DNA from: Rhizaria sp. SCN 62-66
Taxonomy: Eukaryota > Rhizaria, unplaced
Assembly (NCBI GenBank): GCA_001724265.1
Contig: MEDY01000105.1
Coordinates: 1 to 64,000 of the forward strand
Reading direction: 5' to 3'
Length of the DNA stretch: 64,000 nt
The notes beneath the pieces are model-generated. The model made no database searches and was not told the DNA's origin. It was given only the letters and a program-made list of their open reading frames with translations. Positions 24,901 to 36,900 of this stretch are shown piece by piece (position 1 is the stretch's first letter; each line of letters starts with the position of its first letter). Both the position numbers and the translations under genes were made by a program.

Positions 24901-27900
24901 GCCGCCGCCGCCCCCTTCTCCGGCTGGGCCGCGGCCGAGGCGTGGGCGTTCCCCGCCGACGACATGGCTTTCGAGCCCACGCCCGCGACGCCGCCTGCCG
25001 TGGCCGCCGCGCCGGGTTCGCTCAAGCTGCTCTTCGCCGCGCAGCTCCACCACTACCTCGCGCGCACCGCGCCCGGCACTGCTGCGCTGCGCGGCGCTGC
25101 GCTGGACCGCTTCCTCTCTGCGCTCGACGCCGCAGCGGGGCTCATGGCCGCCGCACTCACCGCCGCCGCCGCCGCGCGCGCCCCTGCGGCCGCCGTCGCC
25201 CGCGCGCGCGCCGCCGTGACCGAGTTGCGCCTCGCCGCGCTCGCCGTCGCCGCCGCGCGCCGCACGCTCGACGCTCTGTTCCCCTCCGCTGCTGCTGCCG
25301 CTGTTGCGACTGAAGAGCGCGACACCGCCTCGGACACCAGCGACGCGCTCGCGTCTGTCGCCGAGATGTTCTTCGCCCACCGCGCCGCGCTGGGCGCCGC
25401 CGCCGGTCTCGCGCCGGTGTACGTGGCGCAGCAGCCGCTGGACATGCTCTCCGTGCCCTCGGCCGCGCACCTGCAGCCGTCATTCGCGCACACTGCCGCG
25501 GCGACCGCTGCGGCCGCGTCGCCCGCCGCCGCCGCCGCCGCGCGCGCGCTGCCGCACCACGCGGACTCGCCCGTGCTGTCGCTGCTGCACTCGCGCCTGG
25601 CGCGCGCGCCCGGCTCGTCGCACGCGACGGCGGCGCGCGTGGTCGCCGCGCTGATGCTGCAGCAGCACTGCGTCACGACGCTGCTCGCGCTCGCGTCGCG
25701 CGCCAACGTCGAGGCCGTCGCCGAGGCCGCGTGGCTGCGCCGTGCCGCCACCGTCGGCTCGCCGCTGCCCGCGACACTGCGCTCGTCGCTGCCGCCGCTG
25801 CCGCTCTCGCTCGCCTGCGCGCACGGGCTCATCCCGCCGCACATGCTCAGCTCGGCCGACTCGGCGCCCTTCGCCGTGGCGGCGTACCCCGCGCTCGCGA
25901 CGCTGGCGCCCGCGGTTGCGCGCACTGTTGCCGCGATGGGCGCGCGTGCCGCCGCGCTGGCCGCCGCGAGCACCACGCTGCCGCAGTCGGCCCTGCGCGC
26001 CGCGGCCGCCGTGCTTGCGCAGGCCGTGCTCGTGACGCGCCTGCGTACGCAGCTCTACGACGCGCTCTGGAGCGCCGCCGCGGGCGCGTCCCCGCTCGCC
26101 GCGCCCGCGCTGGCGGCCGCGATGGCCCGCGACGACGTGGGCGCCGCGGGTGGCGACCTCTCGCTGTCGGCGTCGCGCTACCTCTGGGTGCTCGCGCCGC
26201 TGCTCGTGCGCTGGCGCTCGCTCTCGGTAACCTTCGCCGCATTCGCCGCGTCGGCCGACGGGTTCTTCGCCCGCTTCCTGCCGCTGCCCGCGTCGGCCGT
26301 GGAGGACGCCGCCGCGGCTGACCCCGTGCCCGCGCTGCGCTCCGCGGACCGCGCGCTGCAGCGCGGCGCCGAGGCACTGATGCAGCAGTCCGGTGGCTCC
26401 GCCTCGCTGCACGCGCTCGTGGGGCAGCCCGCCGTGGGCCGCGACCTGGCGCTGCTCGTCGCTGCGGGCCCCGCCTTCTCGGCCGTGCAGCAGTCGCTCG
26501 CCGACCTCACCGCGGCCGCGCGCGTCGTCCCGCTGCTCGCCGTGCCGCCCGCTGAGCTGCGCTTCTTCGACCCCTCCGCGGAGCCCGCGGCGCTGGCCGA
26601 CACGAGCGCCAATGCCGCGCTGTCGCACCTGTCGACCTACGGCCCCGCGGCCGGCGCCACCACGCGCACGCGTGCGCTCACGGCCGCGGCGCAGCTCTGG
26701 CTGCCCCCGCACCTGCACTGGGCTCTGCCCGCCAAGCTTAAGGACGCGCTCGCCGACGCCGTGGGCTCCGCGCTCTTCGCGCGCTCTCCGCTGCTCTTCA
26801 AGTCCGTCTCCGAGGCGGCCGAGAAGGAGGAGGCTGCCGCTGCCGTCGTCGCCTCTGCGCGTGCCGGCGCGTCGATGCTCTTCGGCTCCCGCTCGCGCGC
26901 CGCCGCATCCGCCGCTGCGCCCGCCGTGGAGGCTGCGTCCGTGCGCGAGGGCAAGCTCATTCGCGCCTACCTGGCCACGCTGGCCGCCGCGCCGGTGAAG
27001 CTGCGCGACCGCGTGGAGCGCTACCTGCGCGCCGCACTGGCCGCCAAGGCCGCCGCGATGCGCGGTGCGCCGCGCGCGCTCGAGTCGCTGACGGCGTCCG
27101 TGTCCCAGGCGCGCGGGCTGCCGCAGCACGCCTTCCTGGCCCCGCTAGAGGACGCCGTGCTGTTCCCCCTCTGGGAGCGCTTCGCGCAGGAGGTCGCCAC
27201 CGTCAGCGCGCTTGTCTCGATCGCCGCGCGCGCCGGCCCCTCGGTCACCATCGTCGCCTCCGCCGAGGACGAGGCCGTCTCTGCGGCCGCCAATGGCGAC
27301 GAGAGCATCGAGACGACTCTGCTGCGGGCGGCCGCTGTGGCCGTCGCCGTGGGCTCGCGCACGCTCGAGTTCATCGGCGCCGTCGACATCGACGCGGTCG
27401 AGGGCGAGGACGCCGACGACTCGGTGCCCGGCATCCTCTCGGCCGTGCGCGCAGTGGGCTTGCGCTCGCGCACGCGCTCCTCCACCTCGCCCGCTGACGC
27501 CGCGCACATCCGCTGCGCGCTGCAGCTGCTGCAGTCCATCGACGCCGGCGACACCGACCCTGAGAACGGCGGCAACGCTGTCGCGCCTCGCGTGTCGCTC
27601 GACCTGGCCACATCTCTCTCGGCCGTGTCCGCCGCGCTGACGGCCCGCGTGCGCGAGTTCGCCTGGAGCAACGCGCTCGTCGCGCCCATCGCCGCGCGCT
27701 ATCGCGTCCGCGGCGACGGCCGCTTCCAGAGTGACCGCACCGCCGAGGCTGACGCGCAGGAAAGCGGCATTCCCGTCACGCCCGCTGCCACCGCGGCCGC
27801 CGCGAACGAGCTGCAGACGATGGCGCCCGAGGCGGAGCTCATCCTTGTGCACCCCAAGCTCGCGTCGCTGGGGTCGGCCGCGCTGTCGCAGGCCGTGCAC

Positions 27901-30900
27901 ACGCTCACTCTCAAGCACCTGCCCGCGCGCGCGTCGCGCACCGCGCTCGGCAAGCGCGCCACCCGCATCGGCCAGATCTCGTGCGCCGTCGAGCACCTCG
28001 TCGTCGCAGCCGCCACAGCCTCGGCCACGCACGCCGCGCTCATCGCCACGCGCGCCGCCGCTGGGTCCGCGACCGTCGTCGCCAGCCACGTCCCTGAGGG
28101 CTGGGTGGCTGCGCTTGAGCTGGCCTCCGCTGCCGTGGCGCCCGTTGCCGCTGGCGTCGCGTCCACGCTCTCAGCGCTCGCCGCGGCTTTCGCTGCCACT
28201 CCTGTGGCGGCGGCCGCCGTCGGCACCGCTGCGACCGCGTTCGCGCGCCTGGCCCGCGACGGCACGGGCTCGGTGCCCGCACTGGCGACGCTGATGGCGA
28301 CGCTCAAGACCTCGCAGCACCCCGTGGTGACCGCCGTGGCGGGCCCGCTGCTGGCGCCGCTGCTCGACGTGCTTTACTCGCAGTGCCTCGTGCGCCCCGG
28401 CAAGGCCACCCCCACGGCCGCCGCCAACGCGGGCCTCTGGGCGCAGCTCTGCCGCCTCTACCTCGGCCTCGCCGAGCTGCGCCTCGCGCTGCCCGTGGCG
28501 CCCGTCGACCCCTCCGAGGTTGTTGCGCTCCAGTCCGCGCAGGCCGCCGAGCTGGCTGCCTCCGCGGGCTCCGCCGCCGCCGCGCGCCGCTGGGCCGTCG
28601 ACACCGCCGCAGGCGCCCCCAGCGCGCTCGGTGGCGCCGGTGCCACTGCGGACGTGGTGCGCACGGTCTCTGCGCTCGACGCCGTCAATATTGAGGGTGA
28701 CACCGCGTCTTCTGCCGCGCTCGACCGCGCCGTGGTCCCCGCCGCGCTGCCCGCCGTCGACGCGCCCTACGCGTGCGCGGACTCGTTCCTCGATGCCGCC
28801 AGCGCCGCGGGCGCGAGTGCACGCGCTGCTGCGCTGTCGACGCACATGGCTTCCCGCCCCGCGGGCGGCAAGCCCTTCTCGGTGCTGTTCGACGTGCTGT
28901 ACAAGTTCGCTCAGTCGGGCGCCGACCCCTCGCGCCTGGTGCGCCTGGCCGAGGGCATGGTGGCCTACACGCTCGACGCGTCGCCCGCCTTCGCCGCGGC
29001 CGCCGAGGCCGACGCCGTTGCGCGTGCGCAGGACGACGCCGCGACGGCCGTGAGCCAGCTGACGCAGCAGGCCTCGCACTTCCTCCGCGAGGAGGTGCTT
29101 GCGCAGGACATCTCGCAGGCCTTCCTCAAGGACCTCGCGCGCAACTACGGCACGCACTACGGCGACGTGTGCACGCCCGTCGCGGCCGCAGTCTACACCG
29201 TCAAGGCCGCGCTGCGCGACCTGGGCTCAGCCATGTCCGCCGCTGTTTCAGCGCAGACGCTCGCCGACGTCACCCAGGGCTCCGCGCGCGCTGTGGCCTC
29301 GACTGTCTCCACCGGCGACGTGCCCGAGGGCACGCGTGCGCTGTCCGGCGCGCTTTACTCGCTGCTCGCATTCCCCACGCCGACGCTGCCGGCCGTGCTC
29401 GCGCCCGCGCCCTCAGCGGCGACCGGCTCCGACGCGTCCGTGGGCGACATCTCGGCCGACACGCTGCTCTTCCTGCTCTCGACGCAGACCACGGCGGCGC
29501 TGCAGGGCCTCGGCGCTGCCGCCGCCTCTGTGGCGACCGCGCGCGCGCAGACGCTGGCCCAGCGCCGCGCGGACCGCGCTGCCGAGGCAGAGCGCGCGCA
29601 GGCTGACGTCCGCCGCCGCGTCGGCGACGCCTACGGTGAGGACTCGATCTCTGAGAACCCGTTCGCGGACGCGAGCTCGACGCTGGCGGCCCCGACTGAG
29701 GACGGCGAGAGCGCCGACGCCGACGTCGTGCCCGCGGACGCCATCGCGGCTACCGCGGCCGAGGACGGCGACGACGGCTTCGACGGCGTGGCCTCCGACA
29801 ACGACGACGACCTCGCCGACGAGGAGCCCGCGGCTGGCGGCAGCAAGAGGGGCGCGCGCGTCGAGCTGGCGCCCGAGACGAGCTCCGCGCAGTTCCAGCA
29901 GCTGCCCGTGCTCGTCTTCCGCGCCGTGCTGCTGCGCCTGCTCGTGCAGTGCCTGTCCGCGCCCTCGGGCCCGCTCACCAACGCGTCCGCGGGTGCTGCC
30001 GCCGCGGCCGCTGCTGCCGGCGGCTTCGGCGTGGCTGCCCTGAGCCTGCCACTCGCGCGCCTTGTCTCGCTGGTGTTCGGCCGCGTGCTGTCCGGCTTCC
30101 GTAAGGAGCAGGCCGCGCGCCGCCGCGCTGAGGAGGCTGCGACCGAGGCGTTCCGCTTTAAGACGGCCCACTTCGAGCAGGAGGACGAGGAGGTGATCAT
30201 CCAGCGCGAGCTCCGCAACATGTACCCTGACTTCAGCGACACGTTCGCTGACATCATGAAGATGAACGACGAGTTCAACAACGACGACCTCAACGGCGAC
30301 GATGACCGCGCCAACCAGGCCAAGGAGGAAGCTGCTGCCGCTGCTGCTGCTGCCGCCGCGTCCGCTGACGTCATTGGCGAGGACGTTACTGGCGTGTTCC
30401 TGGCGTTCAAGCTCATCTTCGCTTGCGCGCAGAACAGCATCCGCGTCGGTGACATCGTCACTGCGCCCACTGCTGACGAGCTCGCCAACGCCGTGACGAC
30501 GCTGCGCTCGATGGCCGTCTCGGCGGCGCAGTCGGCCGCGGCGACGCTCATCGCAGCGCTCGAGGCCACGCACTCGGCGCGCGCGCTGTGCTCTCGCGAG
30601 GCGCTCGACGTCGCCGCGCTGCCCGGCACGCTCTTCTCGCTGTCGACGGCGTACCTGTACCTGAACCAGCACGCCTCGCTCTCGGACGTCGCGTCGTCGC
30701 TCGCCGCGGCGTCGCAGTCGTCTGCCGCTTCGGCCGCCATGACCACAGTGGCCGCCGAGGACGTGGTGATGACGCTGCGCGGCCTGTGCGCCACGCTCTG
30801 CCCGTCGCTCACGCCCTCGCCGCCCGTCGACACGGCGACGCGCCGCCTCATCTGGAAGGCGAGCCAGCGCCACTCGCAGTCGGCCGAGGCCAACGAGGAG

Positions 30901-33900
30901 GCCAAGCTCATCTACCACGACGTGTGGCGCCACCCCAACATGGCCGAGGTCCAGCGCCTCGCGGGCCCGCTACGCGCGTACCAGGCGCGCGTGCGCCAGC
31001 TGCTGACGATGTTCCCCTCACATCCGCTGCTGCGCCAGCTCGCTCTGCTGGCGGGCCGCGTCGCGTCGCTGCCGCTGTCATCACCCGTGATGAAGGTGCT
31101 GACGGGCGCCGAGTGCATCATCAAGAAGTCCCAGGAATGGGAGGGGCTCGCCCACCGCGGCGTCAAGCTCGAGAAGGAGCTCTTCAACCTCACCGTGCTC
31201 GTCGCGCGCTGGCGCAAGCTGGAGCTGCACTCGTGGCCCATGGCGCTCAAGCGCAAGGACGACGACTACGAGCAGGCCGCCGTGCCCTGGTGGTGCCGTC
31301 TCTACCCCATCATCCACTGCTCGCCCGAGGACCTGGCCAGCTTTGCCACCGCGACCTCGGCGCCCGCCGACGCGCCTCTGGAGGCCTCCGGCCGCGCTGC
31401 GCTCGCGACGGGCCGCGGCACGCGCGACGGCGTGAGCGTCGAGATTATCGACAAGTACCTGCTGCAGCTCCACACTGCGCTGCAGGAGTTCGTCGTCTAC
31501 TCCAACCTCGGCGAGGTCAAGGCGCGTCTGGCGATCCTGCTGGCGTTCCGCAACCACACGGAGCGCGAAGTCCACTCCGGGCTCGCGGCAGTGGCAGCGA
31601 CGCAGGGCACGCGCCTGCCCGTGTGGGTGCGGCTGCAGGTCGGCCACCTGCTCGAGAGCGTGTTCCGCCAGTACGCACAGTTCCTGCCGCAGGTGTTCAA
31701 GTACATGGCGGAGGAGAAGGCGCCGATGGAGAAGACCATCATGGAGCAGGTGAAGCTCTCGGTATGGGACCTGTCTAACTACTGGGCGCTCAAGGAGTCG
31801 ACTGAGAAGTCGCACCGCAAGGTGCACAAGCTGTCGTGCGAGTACGAGATCCTGCTCAAGACGCCCTTCTCGGCCGTGCTGCAGAAGATCGCCGCCGTGG
31901 ACATCTCCACCCAGGGCCCCGGCCTGCCCCCGCTGGGCCAGACCTACAAGGATTACCTCGCCGCCAAGCAGGCCGCCGTGATGGCCGCGCGCCGCGTGCG
32001 CCGCATCGCCGGCAAGAGCGAGCGCAAGGTCAACAAGAAGAAGAAGCGTGCCGCTCTCGCCCGCGCCGCTGCCGCCGCCGCCGCTGCCGCCTCTGACGCC
32101 GCCATGGTCGCGTCCGTCGCCGGCAAGCGTAGCAACAAGGGCAAGAAGGACGAGGGCGACGGCTGGGCCGACGTCGACCACGACGCCGCCATCGCGGCGC
32201 ACGAGTCCGACCTGGGCGGCAAGGCCTCCGCGGCCGCCGCCGCTGCTGCGGCCGCCAAGGCCGCGTACGAGGCCGAGGCGGAGAGCTCGACGGACGAGGA
32301 GGCCGAGATGACCTCTGCCTCCGCGCTCGCTCTGCGTACGAGCGCCGACGTCACCGAGCTGCTGCGCGTGGCCGCCGACACCCCGGCCTCCGCGGCCAAT
32401 GCGTCACTGCCCGCCGCCGCGCGCGCCGCTCTCGCGTCTGTCACGACCGCGGGCACCACCACCGTCACGGTCGGTGGCTCCTCGCTGCCGACAGCGCTCT
32501 TCGGCTCCAGCCCCTTCCTGGCGTCCGTCGCGGCCTGGCTCCCCGCCGTGCTCGCCGCGGAGGCCGAGGCCGCCGAGGCCAACGCCGGCTCTACCGCCGC
32601 GACCGACGGCGCTTCCGAGGAGGACGCCAGCAACGACACGGTCGCGCGCGCGCCTGTGCTCTTTGGCCGTCTGCTGACGATCCTGCACCGCGCCGTGCTG
32701 GCGCCGAGCGCCGCCGCACTCGACGCCGCGGCCGTGGCCTCGCTGGACGAGATCACCGTGGCGACGCTGCAGCGCCTCGAGGCGCTGGCGGCCGACGCGC
32801 CGATGCAGGCGAAGAAGATGGCCGTGGCGGACACGCTCAAGCTGCTGCGCCACCTCGGCCTGTCGCACCACTCGTCAGCGTCTGGCATGCTCGCGCTGAC
32901 CGACGACGAGCGCTCGCTGTCGTCGCTGCACATCAACCAGCTGCGCGATCTCGACGTCTTCTCGCAGTCCGCGCTGCCCAACATCCCCGCGGGCCCCTCG
33001 GCCAACCCGGCCGCCGCCGCGGCCTCGGGCTCAAACGCCGCGGCGTCGACGATGCATGACATCCACTCGGCGTCGCTGTCTTTGCTGTCGTCCTCTGCCG
33101 CCGCGCGCGGCGTGCACCGCCTGGACCGCCGCGAGGACGCCATGCTGTCGATCCTCTCGGGCGCCTTCGACGCCATCGCCGCCGCCACGGGCACTGACGC
33201 CGAGGACCCGCTCTCGCACTACTACGCGCCCTCGACCGAGGACGAGGACGCCGGGCTCCATGGCGCCGTCGCCGCGCCACGCAAGCTCATCCGCGCGCTC
33301 GCGGCCTCGGGCAAGGACGCCACCAGCGTGCTGCAGATGCCGCTCTGGTTCATCAACTCGTCGCTCGCCGCCGCGTATCCCGCCGAGGCCGCCGCGGGCG
33401 CCACTCCCGCTGCGCTCACCATGCTCAGCGCTGGCGTGGGCGCCTCGGCCAGTGCGCTCGCCACGTCCGCCGCTGCGGCCGCGCTGCGCCTGCCGGCCTC
33501 GGTCTCTCGCGCGCAGACCGACCTGGCGCTGGAGCTCGACGCGGCGCTGCACGCGGCCTTCACGGCCGTGCGCAAGATGCGCACGCGCGTCGCCACGCCG
33601 ATGGCTTCGCAGACGGACATGCCGCGCCCGCAGGTGCTGCGCATGCAGGGCTTCATGGAGCACCTCTTCGCGCTGTGCTCCGAGGCCGCCACCGCGCTCG
33701 CCCGCGCTGCGCCCGCCTCGCACGCGCTGCGCCACTGGGTGGCCGCCACCGCCGTCGTTGCCGCCACCCCGTTGACCGACGCAGCGCCTGCGTCCGCCTC
33801 GGCGACGTCGACTGAGACGGCCCAGTTGGCGCTGCGCCGCGCGTCGACGCTGGTGCAGAGCATGCTCGAGGCCGCCGAGGGCGAGGTCGCGCTGCTGCAC

Positions 33901-36900
33901 CGAGTGCACGCCACAATGCGCTCGCAGGGCTCCTCCGTCTCGGTCGCGGCCACGACGCAGCCCGCGTTGGCGGCGATCGCCGCCCGCATCACCGCGCTGT
34001 CCACCTCTGCGCCCGCCACGCAGCCCGCGCTCGCGGCGCTGTCGCTGCCCCGCGGCGTGCTGCCCGCCCTGCGCGCGCTGCACACGCGCCTGTCGTCCGC
34101 CGTCGCATTCATCGCGCCCGAGCACCTCTCGGCCGCGCCCGCCGCCGAGTGGCAGGCCCTGGTGGCCGACGCCGCCGCCGCGCTGGCCGCGGCCGCGCTT
34201 GACGCCGTGCGCGCGCTGCTGGGCGGCCGCTACACCACCGCCATCGCGGTGCTGCCCTTCTCCGCGCTCGCCACGGCGACGTCGCCCGCCGCGCTCGCGT
34301 ACGGCACTGACGAACGCGCGCTTGGCGCCGCGGGCGACGCCGTGCTGCGCGGCCGCCTCGCTGCCACGGGCCCCGGCTCGCGCTTCTTGCCCGGCCCCGT
34401 CGCGCCTTGGCGCAGCCTCTGCGCTACGCTCTTCGCCGACAGCCAGCAGCAGCAGCTGTCCGCGGCCGCCAGCAGCACTGCCGCTGCCGGCTCCGCGGCC
34501 GTCGCCACCGCGCTCACGCTCGCGCCCTCTGCGGCGCACTCGGCGAACGTGGTGACGCGCGCGCTGGACTCGGTGCTGGTGCTCGTGCAGGACGTGTACC
34601 GCGACTCCAAGGCGCGCGTCATCGCGCACAAGAAGGCCGAGGCCGAGCGCAAGGAGCTCCGTCGCCAGCGCGAGGAGGCCATGGCCGCCGCGCGCGCTAA
34701 GGCCGCTGCGACCGCTGCCGCCACCGCCGCCAAGTTTGGCAGCGGCGTCCACGCCATGCACGATGACGTCGCTGCTGTTGACGATGACGACGTCGAGGGC
34801 GCCGCTGCCGAGGCCGACGCCGAGGCCGCAAAGCGCGACGGTTACGACCCCGACGACATCCCGGTCCTCTCGAGCGCGGACGTCGACGAGAACGGACTGC
34901 TGACGCGCCTCTCCGGCGTCGACGCCGCGCTCTACGCGCCCCAGGTTGCGCGCCTGCTCGCGCGCCTCTCGGCCATGGGCCAGGCCTACTCCGACCTCGA
35001 CACCGCCGTCAAGCGCGCCCGTGCCGCCGTCGCCAGCTCCGCCGTGCCCGCTGCTGCTGTCTCTGCGCCCAAGAAGTCGGCCAAGACTGCCAAGGGCAAG
35101 AAGGCCGCTGCTGCCGCCGCTGCCGCTTCTTCTGAGGACGGCGCTGATGTGACCGAGGCCCAAGTGGCTGCGGTCGCCGCGCTCGAGGCCCAGCGCGCGC
35201 GCATGGCGCGCTCCATCGGTCTGCTTGCGCCCTTCGTGGAGCAGATCTCGCTGCTGACGGCGCGCCACACCGTGGCCGCGATGGGCAGCACGCGCGGCGC
35301 GCTGCGCCTGCTGCAGGTACTGCTGGCCGTGTTCAACGTGATCCTGGTCAAGGGTCTGTGCCGCCGCCCCGACGAAGACGACGACGGCAAGGGCGACGGC
35401 GAGGGCGACTCGGGCGACGCGCAGGCCGGCACGGGCATGGGCCAGGGCTCCGGCTCCGAGGATGTGAGCGACCAGATCACGGACGAGGAGCAGCTACTGG
35501 GCACCAAGAACGAGCGCAACGACCCGAACCAGCCGCAGAACAAGGACCAGGACATGGACAAGGGCGTCGACATGACCAACGACTTCGACGGCGACATGAT
35601 GGACGTACCCAAGGACCAGCGCGAGCAGGAGCAGCAAGACCAGGACGATGGCGACGACATGGACAAGGAGATGGGCGACCTCGAGAACGAGGAGCAGGAC
35701 GTCGTCGACGAGAAGCTGTGGAACCCCAACGAGGACCACGAGGAGGACATCGACCGCAGCAAGGAGAACCGCGAGGACGGCGGCGTCCAGGGCGCCGAAG
35801 ACCAGAAGGAGATGGTCGCCGGCGACGACGACGCTGCCGACGATAACAAGGACGACAAGAAGGACAAGGACGACAAGAAGGACAAGAACAAGAAGGAGGA
35901 AAAGAAGAAGGACGACGCCAAGGCCGAAGACGACAAGGACCCGGGCGACGACTCCGAGCAGGAGGGTGGCGACGACAAGGCCGACAAGGGCGACGGCAAG
36001 GACCAGAACCAGGACCAGGAGGACGAGAAGAACGACGAAGACCTGGGCCAGGTGAACGTGGACGACGAGAACCGGCGCGAGGAGTCGCACGGCATCGAGC
36101 CCACTGACATCCCCGACGACATCGACCTGGACGGCAAGGACGACAGCGACGTCGACGCCGACGCCGGCGAGGAAGATGGCGGCAAGGAGCAGAGCGAGGA
36201 CGATGCCGACGACGACAAGAAGAACGCCGAGGACGACGAAGACGCGCTTAAGGAGGAGAAGGGCGACTTGACCGAGGACATGAAGGACTCGGAGAACCAG
36301 GACGCGCCCGGCAGCGACGACGACAACGAGCACAACCGCGATATGCACGACGACGACGAAGCACCCGCCGAGGACGAGAAGGAAGACGGCGCCGACGACG
36401 ATAACGAGGGCCGCGACGAGAACTCGCGTCTGGACGACGAGGACGACAAGCAGGATGAGAACGAGGACGACGAGGCCGACAAGCCGCAGAACAACGACTC
36501 GGTCGCGCCTGTGGACCGCCCCGACGAGGCCGAGGACTCCGAGGGCGAGGCCAGCGACGCGGACAACGAGGACAAGAACCTCGACCGCGAAGACGAGGGC
36601 GCCGGCGCCGAGGACCAGGCGCAGCAGGCGGACCAGTCCGCCGACGCGGACCTCGGCCAGCAGGGCGGGCTCGACACGCAGGGCAACGACGACGACAAGT
36701 CGACCAAGAAGAAGCCCAAGGAGGCGCAGGACGACAAGGCGCAGCCCAAGGAGCAGAAGGACCAGCAGGACCAGCAGGAGGCGCAGGAGGCCTCCGCCGA
36801 CGCCGCGCAGCAGTCGTCACAAGGCGAGGCAGGTGAGTACCGCGACGAGCAGGACGAGAAGGTTCACGGCCGCGCCCCGCGCGAGGAGAAGCAGCAGAAG